49,920 nucleotides of DNA from an uncultured Clostridia bacterium (GCA_934792465.1 CAKVOK010000020.1:1-49920); one strand, 5' to 3'; positions 1 to 7,988 are shown, counted from the first letter of the stretch. Notes: generated by a model not told the origin, from the letters alone. Translations and numbers: made by a program.

Positions 1-41
1 ACCTCCAAAATGATATTTTTATTATACATCATTTTGGAGGT
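1..41. repeat. Perfect 14-bp-stem palindrome, inverted copy of the one at 49794-49837
   Basis: Bases 1-14 (ACCTCCAAAATGAT) pair perfectly with 28-41 around a 13-base loop. Read on the minus strand, the palindrome plus its flank (TTTACAAG) matches 49787-49835 almost base for base. The right-hand copy is followed by the start of an IS3-type orfA, so this copy probably lies at the edge of a second IS running leftward out of the window. Bases 45-60 (AAAGAGTTTACACAAA) loosely resemble an IS256-type terminus, which I hold weakly. Confidence 0.6.
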
Positions 42-100
42 CTTGTAAAGAGTTTACACAAAATTCAGGATTGTCTCGATGATGAAAATAAAGACACGAT

Positions 101-143
101 AAAACCGCTTAGATACTGCATTTTGCAATATTAAGCGGTTTTT
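101..143. terminator. Bidirectional rho-independent terminator
   Basis: An 11-bp stem (AAAACCGCTTA, 101-111, with TAAGCGGTTTT, 132-142) is flanked by A-rich sequence on the left and a T run on the right. It can stop the leftward defence operon and anything entering from the left edge. Bases 144-281 hold no gene I can support. Confidence 0.75.
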
Positions 144-281
144 ATTATTTTCTAACAGCAGCCGAATAATTCAACTATAATTCAACTCGATTTTAAAATA
201 TGATATATTTCTTAGTACCGTATCTACTTCAAATTCATCTCAAATATTCCCCGGTACTGTTTTTGAAGGTCAAAATTTATC

Positions 282-476
282 TCAACAATGCATTGTAAAT
301 CTGTCCCAATTATTTTTATGATATACATCTATACAGCTTTCTTTAGATTCCAATGGTAATTTCATGCTATGCACTATCTTTTCATATTCGATTCTTTTAA
401 CAGCTATCATTCTTTTGTGTCCTTATTCCGTTAGCGCAAGACAAATTGCCAATGTTAGTGATAATAACTTTTTCAT
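282..476 (-). pseudogene. Remnant of a small secreted protein gene coupled to the WYL gene
   Basis: An ATG at 476 overlaps the TGA of the WYL regulator (ATGA), so it would be translationally coupled. It reads MKKLLSLTLAICLALTE and then stops at 423-425; those residues look like the start of a signal peptide. A second frame (410 to 282, 42 codons, MIAVKRIEYEKIVHS...) continues with protein-like composition before another stop. The simplest reading is a short exported protein broken by frameshifts and stops. A genuine 17-residue coupled peptide cannot be excluded. No family was recognised. Confidence 0.35.
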
Positions 477-1465
477 TCCTTTTTCGCTCCTTCGTAAACT
501 TTACTTGTTTCTCTCAACAAATCGTATAATTGCTCGATAACCGTATCGGGTGATATAATTTCAGCACGGCTGCCAAAACTTATTATCCAAGACAAAAAGT
601 GAGGACTGACCGCCACTTTGACATTACATATAAAATGATGCTCATCCGCTTTTATAATCGGAACATCTATTCCAAACCTATCATATATCACACCTACAAG
701 CTCATTTTCAAACTTCATACTGACGCTGACTTCCTCTCCGCCAAACATCTGAAACATTGTTTTTGCATATGCTGACAAATCAAAAGGTTTATCAGACAAA
801 ACTCTCACTTCGTCAGTCAATTCAATCGAATCCATCTTATCAACCCTGTAATGAACATAATGGTCATACTTTTCCTTGTAGGTTATTAAATAATAATTTT
901 CATCATCCCAAGTTAGCGATACAGGAGATTCGCAGTACCATTCACCGTTTTTTCTGAATACTTGTTTTTTGTTCACATCAAGATCAAAGTATCTGAATTT
1001 TATTTGCTTATCGGCAGCAATGGCATCGTGTATTCTGTCAACATTGTAGTAAATTCTTTCATTCAATGTTTTAACTCTGTTCGTGACAAAAACTTGCCTA
1101 TGGAGCTGCTTCGCACATTCCTTACTTGTCAGTTTTTCAATTTTGGAAATCAGCTTCAAACTCTTTTTTCTTGTGATAAATTTAGAAGATTGAACACTGT
1201 CAACCAAAAGTTTCAACTCCGGCAGTTCAAATTCACGGCTTGCGACAAAGTAATCTGTTGTTTTAGATTTTCTTGTGCATATATCGAGCCCGAACAGCTT
1301 TAGGTATTCTATGTCATCATATATACTTCTTCTTTCTGCGGAGATACCCAACTTTGCAAGCTCGCCAATCATTTCCGGAACAGTCATAGAATGCTGTTCA
1401 TCGGTTCTTTCAAGAAGAATTTTCATAAGATACAGCATTTTCAGTTTTTGGTGTGAAACCTTCAT
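473..1465 (-). CDS. WYL-domain transcriptional regulator
   Basis: This 330-residue protein has an N-terminal helix-turn-helix of the HTH_11/DeoR type (about residues 8-62, including ISAERRSIYDDIEYL). A WYL-type ligand-sensing domain follows at about 140-225 (IKFRYFD at 155-161, the degenerate core YYLITY at 191-196, HYRVDKM at 205-211). The C-terminal region at 240-325 fits the WCX extension. WYL regulators such as CapW and BrxR control phage-defence genes, usually as ligand-relieved repressors. The gene lies 18 bp after the SWIM gene and ends the defence operon, so local control of the operon is a reasonable inference, possibly through the shared promoter motif at 2366 and 13336. The ligand is unknown. 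Confidence 0.85.
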   Translation of the reverse strand: MKVSHQKLKMLYLMKILLERTDEQHSMTVPEMIGELAKLGISAERRSIYDDIEYLKLFGLDICTRKSKTTDYFVASREFELPELKLLVDSVQSSKFITRKKSLKLISKIEKLTSKECAKQLHRQVFVTNRVKTLNERIYYNVDRIHDAIAADKQIKFRYFDLDVNKKQVFRKNGEWYCESPVSLTWDDENYYLITYKEKYDHYVHYRVDKMDSIELTDEVRVLSDKPFDLSAYAKTMFQMFGGEEVSVSMKFENELVGVIYDRFGIDVPIIKADEHHFICNVKVAVSPHFLSWIISFGSRAEIISPDTVIEQLYDLLRETSKVYEGAKKE

Positions 1466-1483
1466 TTTTTCAACTCTTTTCTG

Positions 1484-2299
1484 TTATAAAACATTAAACT
1501 TTCCCGTTTGTTTATTATTAAAAACAGTATTTACGAATAATCCTTTGCTGATTGCGGCGAAATATCCGTTACTCAAATCTTCGTATTCATCTGCAATTAT
1601 TTCAAGACACTCTCTGAGCTGAAGGATAGCTGCAAATTCGTGTTTACAGGTATAGCTGCAAAAGCAGGAGCATACAAGGTTTGAAATTTCACCGTCACGG
1701 TATGTAAACTCTACAATATAGTTTTCACTTCCGCTTACGATTGCTTTTCCTTGTGTTCCGTCAACGCAAATATAACAAACCTTATTTTCCATATAATATT
1801 CATTGCCTCGTTCAGCTATATCGTGCGAAATGTTCATTGCACTCAAATCATCCAATGGGAATGATTCATTACCTTCACCGACAGCATACTCGTCATCAGA
1901 TCCCGGAGCATTAAACCAAGTACTAACTTTCTCAAAAGGAATTGTGCTGCGGTCAAAGGATAGTATGTGCGATCCGGCAAAATAAAACTCGCCTGTTACA
2001 TTGGTATCCGCAACCGCAATTACCCTCTTATAGTCCGAAATCTTAATCTTAAATGTGTATGTTACATCAACGACCTTGCCTTGAAGCCCCTCAAGCTTTC
2101 CGTCTACATAAACAATATCACCCTTATGCAAGTCAAACAAATCATTATAATACGATAAAGTCATGTTGCGTACGGGAAAATACACCCGTACAACAGACTT
2201 TTTAGGCTTGTTGTCACCTGCCGCTATGTTCTCGGTTTTTCTCGCGGTATGTTCATCGCCATCTTTCGATGTCATAAAACCAATAGGATATTTTTTCAT
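1484..2299 (-). CDS. SWIM zinc-finger protein
   Basis: The protein has 271 residues. A SWIM motif of the form C-x-C-x3-C-x-H is visible at C212, C214, C218 and H220 (within CSCFCSYTCKH). SWIM fingers bind DNA or mediate protein contacts. The rest is unassigned: residues 36-115 are beta-rich (VRVYFPVRNMTL...) and 120-200 contain an acidic stretch (SDDEYAVGEGNE). The ATG at 2299 has a GAGGTG ribosome site. The gene has its own promoter (2343-2379) and is followed 18 bp later by the WYL regulator, so the two form a sub-operon behind res. A role in sensing or regulating the restriction system is inference from position. Confidence 0.7.
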   Translation of the reverse strand: MKKYPIGFMTSKDGDEHTARKTENIAAGDNKPKKSVVRVYFPVRNMTLSYYNDLFDLHKGDIVYVDGKLEGLQGKVVDVTYTFKIKISDYKRVIAVADTNVTGEFYFAGSHILSFDRSTIPFEKVSTWFNAPGSDDEYAVGEGNESFPLDDLSAMNISHDIAERGNEYYMENKVCYICVDGTQGKAIVSGSENYIVEFTYRDGEISNLVCSCFCSYTCKHEFAAILQLRECLEIIADEYEDLSNGYFAAISKGLFVNTVFNNKQTGKFNVL

Positions 2300-2342
2300 T
2301 GTAATTACACCTCAATTTGAATATTTGATTTTCACTATACCC

Positions 2343-2379
2343 ATTATATCAAATTAAGAGTGCGATAAACCGTACAGTG
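2343..2379 (-). promoter_or_regulatory. Promoter for SWIM-WYL, same architecture as the helicase promoter
   Basis: On the minus strand CACTGTACGGTTTA (2379-2366) is followed by a 17-base spacer and a perfect TATAAT (2348-2343). The -35 hexamer would be GGTTTA, far from TTGACA. The same arrangement, with 12 of 14 bases matching and the same 17-base spacer, lies at 13313-13349. A -35 this poor with a conserved flank suggests an activator or repressor site. Confidence 0.6.
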
Positions 2380-2385
2380 AATAAC

Positions 2386-5300
2386 CTATTTTATACTTCC
2401 CATAATATCAAGCAGACTTTGATAACTGTCAACATCGTGATAGCGTACATCATTTGTTGAGATTTCATTAAACAGCTTTTTAGCACAAGAAATTTTCGCC
2501 TGTTCAATAGGTCTTAAATTAAGGGATTCCATTGTACCTTTTGTTTCTGCAATAAAGTATATATGCTTAACCGTACCCTCATAAAACGCTATTGCCCAGT
2601 CCGGAGAATAGTTTCCGACCGGAGTGGGTATATGAAAGCCTTTCGGAAGCTTTGCATAAACGCATACTTCGCTTGCTGCTTCCAAATCTTCCGCAAATAC
2701 TCTTTCTTTGCTTTTATCAGCCGAGCCGTCTGTAAACACATAATCCTGTATGGCTTTGCTTGCTCTGAACGCTTTATCAAAATCCTGCGATGTCTTTTCG
2801 GCAGTAAATATACCACTGTCGTATTCGCCGCCGATTTCATCATACGAAATATGCTCAACAATCATGGTCGCTTTCTGTTCGTTTATGAGCCTGATTATTT
2901 TTGTAATGAACTCCTCCGGGTTGTTCTTAAACATCAGTATTTTGTCATAACGAACACCCTTTAGAATTATTGCAGCAGTTTTTCTTGTAATGGTGCAGCC
3001 TTCTGCAATTTTGCCGATAAGGTCATACTTTATGCCGCTTGTTTCGCTGTGTTTCAGCGTCTTGGTTTTTGTTTTTTCACCGCCGAAAGAAGCGCCGCGC
3101 TCAATTTCATACTCGTTCATTTCTTCTTTTTGTCTGCCGATAGTGGTTGTGTATTGGAGCTGTGACACAAACAGCTTTTCATCAATATGTTTTATCGCGT
3201 TTTTTATAAGTTCATCACTGTTAAATTCAACTGTATAAGCATATTTGTGATTTATCTGTTTCCAAAGAGCCTGAAACTCTTTTTTATAAAAATTATCGTT
3301 AAGCGGATTATCCTTAACCTTTGTATCATGTGCGTTTGAAATCATCTTGTCAAGCACACTGTCATCATAAACAGCCTGTATCAGATTTTGTATGCCGTCT
3401 GTCATAGGTATAAGCTCTGTCGGAAGTGGAGCAACAGTACCCATTTCAACATCGGTGCGATACTTGTCGGTAATTTTTCTGTCCATATCAACATATCCGT
3501 TTGCAATAAGATAAAATTCTATTGCGTTGGCTTGTTTGTCATCAATCATAATTGATTCACTGCCAACATTAACAAATTTACCCTTAAAGTATTCGCTTGT
3601 TGCAACGGTAGGTCTGTCATAAAGAACGGTTTTAATATCCGATTGCAAATCCGACACAAAAGTCTTGTAGCTTTCGCTTGCAATAACTGTAAGCATATTT
3701 ATATCGTGTACGCTTTCGCCCAAACTCTGCACATCCATACGATTGCCTGATTGGTTTACGCACAGGCGAAGTCCACGACCGACTTCCTGACGTTTCGCCG
3801 TGTTGCTGTCGGAGTGTTTCAGCGTGCAAATCTGAAATACGTTCGGGTTGTCCCAACCTTCTCGAAGTGCCGAATGTGAAAATATAAATCTCGTCGGTTC
3901 ATCAAAACTGAGCAGCCTCTCTTTATTTTTAAGTATCAAATCATACGCCGATATATCATCGGAAAACTCACTGCCGCGTTTTAATTTGCTGTCAACAGCG
4001 TGCCCTTTTTTATCAATGCTGAAATAGCCTTTATGTACTTTTGATACATCACTGCATTTTTCTTTCAAATATTTTTGATACGGTGTATCAAACAGCGTTG
4101 TGTATTCATTTAACACATTTATATATTCTTCTTCAAAGATTTTGCCGTATTCGCCCAAAATTTCATCACCGTTTTCGTCATACCGGCGATACTTTGCAAC
4201 CTCGTCAATAAAGAATAACGACAACGTTTTAATACCCATATTAAAGAGTTTTTCTTCCTTGTCAAAGTGCGAAAGGATAGTTTCTCTTATCTGAATACGG
4301 CGCATATCTTTTTCAGATACATCTCCGACAACATCACCGGTATAAATAATTTCACCGTTTGTAAATGTAACCGAGCCTTTGAGCGGATCGATCTCGGATA
4401 TGGTAAAGCCTTTGTATTGCTCCATTTGTTCGGATTTATAATAAAGGTCATCACCGACGCCGAGTATTCTTGTTTCACGGTTAATTGACTTTTTATAACC
4501 GATTTCAATCTCCATCTTTGCCATAGGCGGCTTTTTAGAGGATAAAACTATCTGTTCGAGGAACATATATTTGTCCGTGCCCCTAAAATTCTTAACCTCG
4601 AAGCCTTTAACCTCAATTTTCTTTACAAGCCGTTTGTTAAATGCATCGAGTGCGTCAAGCACATAAACAAGATTGTGCTGCTTTGCGTGCGTTGCCGAAT
4701 AGTTTATGCTGAATAATGGGTTAAAGTTTTTAAGTGCTTTTTGTGTAACCTCACCGCCCATTTTCTGCGGTTCGTCAAGAATAATAATCGGTCTGTTTGC
4801 CTTAATAACATCAATCGGTCTGCGTGACTGAAATTCGTCACGCTTTGAATAAATTATGCGTGCTTCCTTGCTTTTTCCGTCTTCTTTCAGCGACGATGCA
4901 AAAGCCTGTGTGTTTATAATCATTACATTTATTCCGCTGCTTTGCGAAAAGTTGTCGAGTGCGTTGAGGTTAGAACTGTTATACACAAAGAAACGAGCCT
5001 TTTTGCCGTAGTGTTCCATAAAATGCTCGGCGGTAATTTCAAAGGTTTTATGCACACCCTCACGGATAGCAATGCTCGGCACGACAACGATAAATTTGCT
5101 CCAGCCGTACTGCTTGTTAAGCTCGAACATCGTCTTGATATACACATAGGTTTTTCCCGTACCTGTTTCCATTTCAATGTCAAGACTGCATCTGCCCAAG
5201 TCCTTGATTAGAGAGGGTGACAGCTTTATATTGTTCCGGGACTGCAAATCGTGTATGTTTTTAAGAAGCTGTTCGTCCGAAAGCTCCAATGACTCATTTT

Positions 5301-5526
5301 TATATCCCGTATCATCAAGCGCATCTAAAACCTCGCCGTATTCATCGGCAAAATCAAGTAACAACTGCGCAGGCTGTGGTTTTATTTTACCCATATCACG
5401 AATATAACTTATCTTATCGTGAAAGCCTTGACCGGAAAATGCTTTTACCACGCTATCCACCGCATCAGTTTGGTATTGTTGTATTTTAAAATTAAACTTC
5501 AATTCAATGCATAATTCACAATGCAT
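2386..5526 (-). CDS. res: Type III restriction-modification Res subunit (helicase-endonuclease)
   Basis: The 1046-residue Res subunit translocates on DNA and cuts it in complex with Mod. The SF2 helicase core shows Walker A ETGTGKTY (about 119-126), Walker B LDEPQ (about 250-254), motif III SATH (about 277), motif V SALREGWDNPNVF (about 549) and motif VI QEVGRGLRL (about 584). A C-terminal PD-(D/E)xK nuclease is visible as SPDWAIAF (about 976) and AETKGT (about 994). All key residues are present and the length is normal, so it looks intact. The first nine residues (MHCELCIEL) are encoded by the short repeat at 5506-5542. The family-typical start would be near KFNFKIQQYQ. The ribosome site AAAGGAGGGG (5555-5546) lies in the end of the four-helix gene, about 19 bases from the ATG, which is unusually far. 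Confidence 0.93.
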   Translation of the reverse strand: MHCELCIELKFNFKIQQYQTDAVDSVVKAFSGQGFHDKISYIRDMGKIKPQPAQLLLDFADEYGEVLDALDDTGYKNESLELSDEQLLKNIHDLQSRNNIKLSPSLIKDLGRCSLDIEMETGTGKTYVYIKTMFELNKQYGWSKFIVVVPSIAIREGVHKTFEITAEHFMEHYGKKARFFVYNSSNLNALDNFSQSSGINVMIINTQAFASSLKEDGKSKEARIIYSKRDEFQSRRPIDVIKANRPIIILDEPQKMGGEVTQKALKNFNPLFSINYSATHAKQHNLVYVLDALDAFNKRLVKKIEVKGFEVKNFRGTDKYMFLEQIVLSSKKPPMAKMEIEIGYKKSINRETRILGVGDDLYYKSEQMEQYKGFTISEIDPLKGSVTFTNGEIIYTGDVVGDVSEKDMRRIQIRETILSHFDKEEKLFNMGIKTLSLFFIDEVAKYRRYDENGDEILGEYGKIFEEEYINVLNEYTTLFDTPYQKYLKEKCSDVSKVHKGYFSIDKKGHAVDSKLKRGSEFSDDISAYDLILKNKERLLSFDEPTRFIFSHSALREGWDNPNVFQICTLKHSDSNTAKRQEVGRGLRLCVNQSGNRMDVQSLGESVHDINMLTVIASESYKTFVSDLQSDIKTVLYDRPTVATSEYFKGKFVNVGSESIMIDDKQANAIEFYLIANGYVDMDRKITDKYRTDVEMGTVAPLPTELIPMTDGIQNLIQAVYDDSVLDKMISNAHDTKVKDNPLNDNFYKKEFQALWKQINHKYAYTVEFNSDELIKNAIKHIDEKLFVSQLQYTTTIGRQKEEMNEYEIERGASFGGEKTKTKTLKHSETSGIKYDLIGKIAEGCTITRKTAAIILKGVRYDKILMFKNNPEEFITKIIRLINEQKATMIVEHISYDEIGGEYDSGIFTAEKTSQDFDKAFRASKAIQDYVFTDGSADKSKERVFAEDLEAASEVCVYAKLPKGFHIPTPVGNYSPDWAIAFYEGTVKHIYFIAETKGTMESLNLRPIEQAKISCAKKLFNEISTNDVRYHDVDSYQSLLDIMGSIK

Positions 5527-5542
5527 AATGCATAATGAATTA
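5506..5542. repeat. Inverted-repeat arm, res side of the four-helix cassette
   Basis: Bases 5506-5529 are the exact reverse complement of 5921-5944 (24 of 24). The sequence is built from GCATAATTCACAATGCATAA and continues as a tandem GCATAATG to 5537. It supplies the stop codon of the four-helix gene and the first codons of res. A relative sits inside mod at 7515-7545. Confidence 0.85.
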
Positions 5543-5899
5543 CTTCCCCTCCTTTCGGCTTGATTTAATAATAGAGGTTAAAATCTTTATCAGTTCTGTG
5601 CAATCGCCAATAATGCTGTTAAATTGTTGTTCGGTTATATAATCTGTTTCATACAATAATTCCAGCCAATATTCCGATTCGCTTGCCTCTTTTAATGATA
5701 TATTCATTTTGTGAGCAAAATCATCTTTGCTTTGCCCGCGTATTGCTTCTTTGATATTAGCACCGATACTTGTACCACTTCGCAGCAGTTGCCTTGATAA
5801 AACATATTCTTTCTTTTCATCACATAAATACTTGTATAAATTTATAATTCGAATAGCAAACACCTTGCTTTTGTCTACAATAATATTTTTTGTTTTCAT
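5540..5899 (-). CDS. Four-helix-bundle protein, 23S rRNA IVS-protein family
   Basis: This 119-residue protein of the TIGR02436/PF05635 type is almost entirely helical. It has the family hallmarks LSRQLLRSGTSIGANIKEA (about 40-58), the segment after it with LKEASESEYWLELL (about 77-90), and a final helix ending in KILTSIIKSS. Homologues are known as ORFs of 23S rRNA intervening sequences. The fold is shared with Avd, the accessory protein of diversity-generating retroelements, and members form homopentamers that may bind nucleic acid. GGTGG precedes the ATG at 5899. The gene lies between mod and res within a perfect 24-bp inverted repeat. Its last codons (R-K-E-G-K-stop) form the ribosome site of res, so its translation could influence Res output. 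Its function here is unknown. Confidence 0.88.
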   Translation of the reverse strand: MKTKNIIVDKSKVFAIRIINLYKYLCDEKKEYVLSRQLLRSGTSIGANIKEAIRGQSKDDFAHKMNISLKEASESEYWLELLYETDYITEQQFNSIIGDCTELIKILTSIIKSSRKEGK

Positions 5900-5911
5900 T
5901 TTACCACCAGC

Positions 5912-5948
5912 TAATTATGAATTATGCATTGTGAATTATGCATTATTA
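5912..5948. repeat. Inverted-repeat arm, mod side of the four-helix cassette
   Basis: Bases 5921-5944 are the perfect 24-bp reverse complement of 5506-5529. The repeat starts exactly at the mod stop codon (TAA, 5948-5946), as if it had replaced the original end or intergenic gap of mod. Confidence 0.85.
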
Positions 5949-7988
5949 AAGCACCCGCCTTACTGTTTCCGGACTGTATGTTGCAAAAATCTGTTCAAAG
6001 TTTGTTGCAACGCTGTCGTCTGCAAAGCCGTTATCACGCATTACAAAGTAATATGGCTGTTTCTTTGCGATTTCGGTTATTACGTCGGTTGTAATTTCTT
6101 TATCAAAACACGCAATTAAAAATCCGTCAGCCACATCAAAATATGTGTAATTCCTAACTCCTAATTCCACATTCCTAACTTGAATTTTGCTTGATAGCAA
6201 AATTCCAAGATCAAGCATAACTTGAAACAGTAAATCTTCCGGAGTTCTGTCGTCTTTGATATTATCAACCAAATTATCAAACATTGATGGTTCAAACTCG
6301 GCAGGGTTATAGTACACATCTTTCATATTTGAGCTGTCGCATTTTAGGACACGGAAACCGATATCCAGTGAGGAATTAGGAGTTAGGAGTGAGAAATTAT
6401 CTCCACCGTTTTCATTTCTCATTCCTAATTTCTCATTCCTAATTGTTTCCAATTCCTCATTCCTAATTTTTTGCCCCGCGCGTCTTATGCGTTCTTTGCC
6501 GATTTCACAAATGTTTTTATATCCGGCTTTATATGCTTCGCTTTTTTCGTCTGTTTTTTCGGGCAACTGCACCATAATAAATTTGCGGTGTCCGCCGTCC
6601 TCTGCATTAAGCTGCATAACAGCATGTGCTGTTGTCGCAGAACCTGAGAAAAAGTCGAGAATAATTGAACTTGAATCTGTTACAAATCCACAAAGTCTTT
6701 TTATCATTATCTCCGACTTTGGATGTTCGAATATTCCTTTTCCAATAAGAGTTTCAAGTAATTTTGTCGCTCTTCTTCCATCCTCATAATAAACGCTGTT
6801 AAGTCTGTCTTCCGCAGTTGTTAAGTATTTTTTGGAACATACAACCTGTTCGTGCGTCTTGCCAAAATGAATCTCATCATTTGCAAGGCGTCTACGCATT
6901 TCTTCTTCTCTGGGAGAATACCCGCCTGCAGGTGCTTTGCACAACTTTCCTGTTACTGGGTGTATAACAAAATCGTGTTTAGGTCCTTTCCTCTGAGGGT
7001 CACTAATATCTGCTGCAAAGTAAGGTCCCCTCATATCAACAAATTTATAATGCTTAAGTGGAGTATATCTATCTTTGTTTATAATTCTAGTCCATTCCGC
7101 TTGAATTGTTTCAATATTAGAATATTTATTTTTGATTTTTTGATATTCTGCCATCATTTCATCAACTAAAGGATGTTTTGTCCTCCATTTTTTGCCAAGA
7201 TTTTGCACTTCAATATTTTTAGTATAACAAAGGACGTATTCGTGATTGATTGCAATAAACCTTGGATCATTTTTTTGAGTAGATTGCCATACTATTTGAC
7301 CAATAAAATTATCTCTTCCCAAAATTTCATCACAAGCTTTTTTCAAATTTTCTTGTTCATTATCATCTATACTTATAAAGATTACACCATCATCACTTAA
7401 CAAATCTTTTGCTAACTTTAACCTCGGATAAATCATATTCAGCCAATCGGTATGAAAGCGACCATTAGTGTCCATATTCTTAAACAGTCTGTTGCCGTCA
7501 TCATCATAGCCGCCATTATGCATTATGAATTGTGAATTATGCATTGAAAAATCATCTTCATACACAAAGTCATTTCCCGTATTATACGGAGGGTCTATGT
7601 AAATCATCTTAATTTTGCCGAGATATGTTTCCTGCAAAAGCTTCAGCACTTCGAGGTTGTCGCCCTCAATATAGAGATTTTCAGTATTGTCAAAATCAAC
7701 ACTTTCTTCTCTGCACGGACGGAGCGTTTTGTTTATCGGTGCATTCGCAAGCAGAACAGATTTTTTCTTGTCCGGCCATGTAAACTGATAGCGTTCCTCA
7801 TTTCCGTCAACAACCTTTGTGTTGATTTCCTGCATCAGCACATCTTTATCAATCGCACGTTCTATAATAGCCTTTCCTTTTTCATCATATCCGGTTATGG
7901 TTTCCGTAACAGCATTCGGAAACATTTCCGCTAATCTCTTAAAATTCTCATCGGCTTTGTTTATAGTGTGCATTTTTAATTTATCCAT
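5946..7988 (-). CDS. mod: Type III restriction-modification Mod subunit (N6-adenine methyltransferase)
   Basis: The 680-residue Mod subunit recognises the target and methylates adenine. The catalytic motif DPPYNTGNDFVY (from about 132) precedes the AdoMet-binding motif DFFSGSATTAHA (from about 444), the order typical of beta-class methyltransferases. The central region between them is the likely target-recognition domain. The ATG at 7988 overlaps the preceding gene by 8 bp and has AGGAGG 10 bases upstream, which indicates coupled translation. Three stretches look foreign yet keep the frame: MHNSQFIMHN right after the DPPY region (7515-7545), a linker rich in RNEEL/RNEKL (6370-6468) and QVRNVELGVRN (6149-6181). 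All three coincide with short repeats in the DNA. No catalytic motif is broken, so activity is plausible. Confidence 0.93.
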   Translation of the reverse strand: MDKLKMHTINKADENFKRLAEMFPNAVTETITGYDEKGKAIIERAIDKDVLMQEINTKVVDGNEERYQFTWPDKKKSVLLANAPINKTLRPCREESVDFDNTENLYIEGDNLEVLKLLQETYLGKIKMIYIDPPYNTGNDFVYEDDFSMHNSQFIMHNGGYDDDGNRLFKNMDTNGRFHTDWLNMIYPRLKLAKDLLSDDGVIFISIDDNEQENLKKACDEILGRDNFIGQIVWQSTQKNDPRFIAINHEYVLCYTKNIEVQNLGKKWRTKHPLVDEMMAEYQKIKNKYSNIETIQAEWTRIINKDRYTPLKHYKFVDMRGPYFAADISDPQRKGPKHDFVIHPVTGKLCKAPAGGYSPREEEMRRRLANDEIHFGKTHEQVVCSKKYLTTAEDRLNSVYYEDGRRATKLLETLIGKGIFEHPKSEIMIKRLCGFVTDSSSIILDFFSGSATTAHAVMQLNAEDGGHRKFIMVQLPEKTDEKSEAYKAGYKNICEIGKERIRRAGQKIRNEELETIRNEKLGMRNENGGDNFSLLTPNSSLDIGFRVLKCDSSNMKDVYYNPAEFEPSMFDNLVDNIKDDRTPEDLLFQVMLDLGILLSSKIQVRNVELGVRNYTYFDVADGFLIACFDKEITTDVITEIAKKQPYYFVMRDNGFADDSVATNFEQIFATYSPETVRRVL
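6149..6181. repeat. Short repeat (TTAGGAATG family) inside mod, copy 1
   Basis: The pattern ATTCCTAACTCCTAATTCC occurs here. On the coding strand it reads as GTTAGGAATGTGGAATTAGG and encodes QVRNVELGVRN in a loop between two beta strands near the Mod C-terminus. It shares the (G)AATTAGGA/GTTAGGAA unit with 6370-6468. Confidence 0.7.
6370..6468. repeat. Short inverted-repeat insertion (TTAGGAATG family) inside mod, copy 2
   Basis: About 99 bp consist of a GAGGAATTAGGAGTTAGGAG arm (6370-6389) facing several inverted units of CTCATTCCTAATT (6419-6468). It encodes roughly 33 residues (IRNEELETIRNEKLGMRN, then a serine- and proline-rich part) in the linker between KERIRRAGQK and the conserved IGFRVLKCDSSNMKDVYYNP. 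The codons continue without a stop. Confidence 0.75.
7515..7545. repeat. Copy of the cassette-end repeat inside mod
   Basis: ATTATGCATTATGAATTGTG and the following ATTATGCATT closely match the arms at 5506 and 5912. The repeat encodes MHNSQFIMHN between the conserved FVYEDDF and the GNRLFKN...NGRFHTDW block of Mod, in frame. Confidence 0.75.

Larger units (their letters stand above)
5506..5948 (-). mobile_element. IVS-like cassette: four-helix gene between perfect inverted repeats
   Basis: The only gene inside is the four-helix-bundle protein at 5540-5899. The two 24-bp arms (5506-5529 and 5921-5944) would bring the ends of the inserted RNA together in one long stem. That is how 23S rRNA intervening sequences are built, with a four-helix ORF inside. 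Here the host gene is a restriction operon and the cassette separates mod from res. No transposase is present. The mobility claim rests on the structure alone. Confidence 0.5.

Noticed and set aside
45..75. IS256-family terminal inverted repeat at the left edge
   Set aside because: The resemblance (GAGTTTACACAAAATT) is short and no partner end or transposase is visible in the window.
3632..5211. Several ORFs of 70-130 codons antisense to or out of frame with res and mod
   Set aside because: They are shadows of strongly supported genes with no ribosome sites or domains.
5540..5899. Avd of a diversity-generating retroelement
   Set aside because: The fold family is the same, but no reverse transcriptase, template repeat or variable repeat is present, and the flanking inverted repeats fit an IVS-type element better.
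5506..7545. CRISPR-like array made of the GCATAATG repeats
   Set aside because: The repeats are few, irregularly spaced, inside or beside genes, and separated by coding sequence, not unique spacers. No cas gene is nearby.
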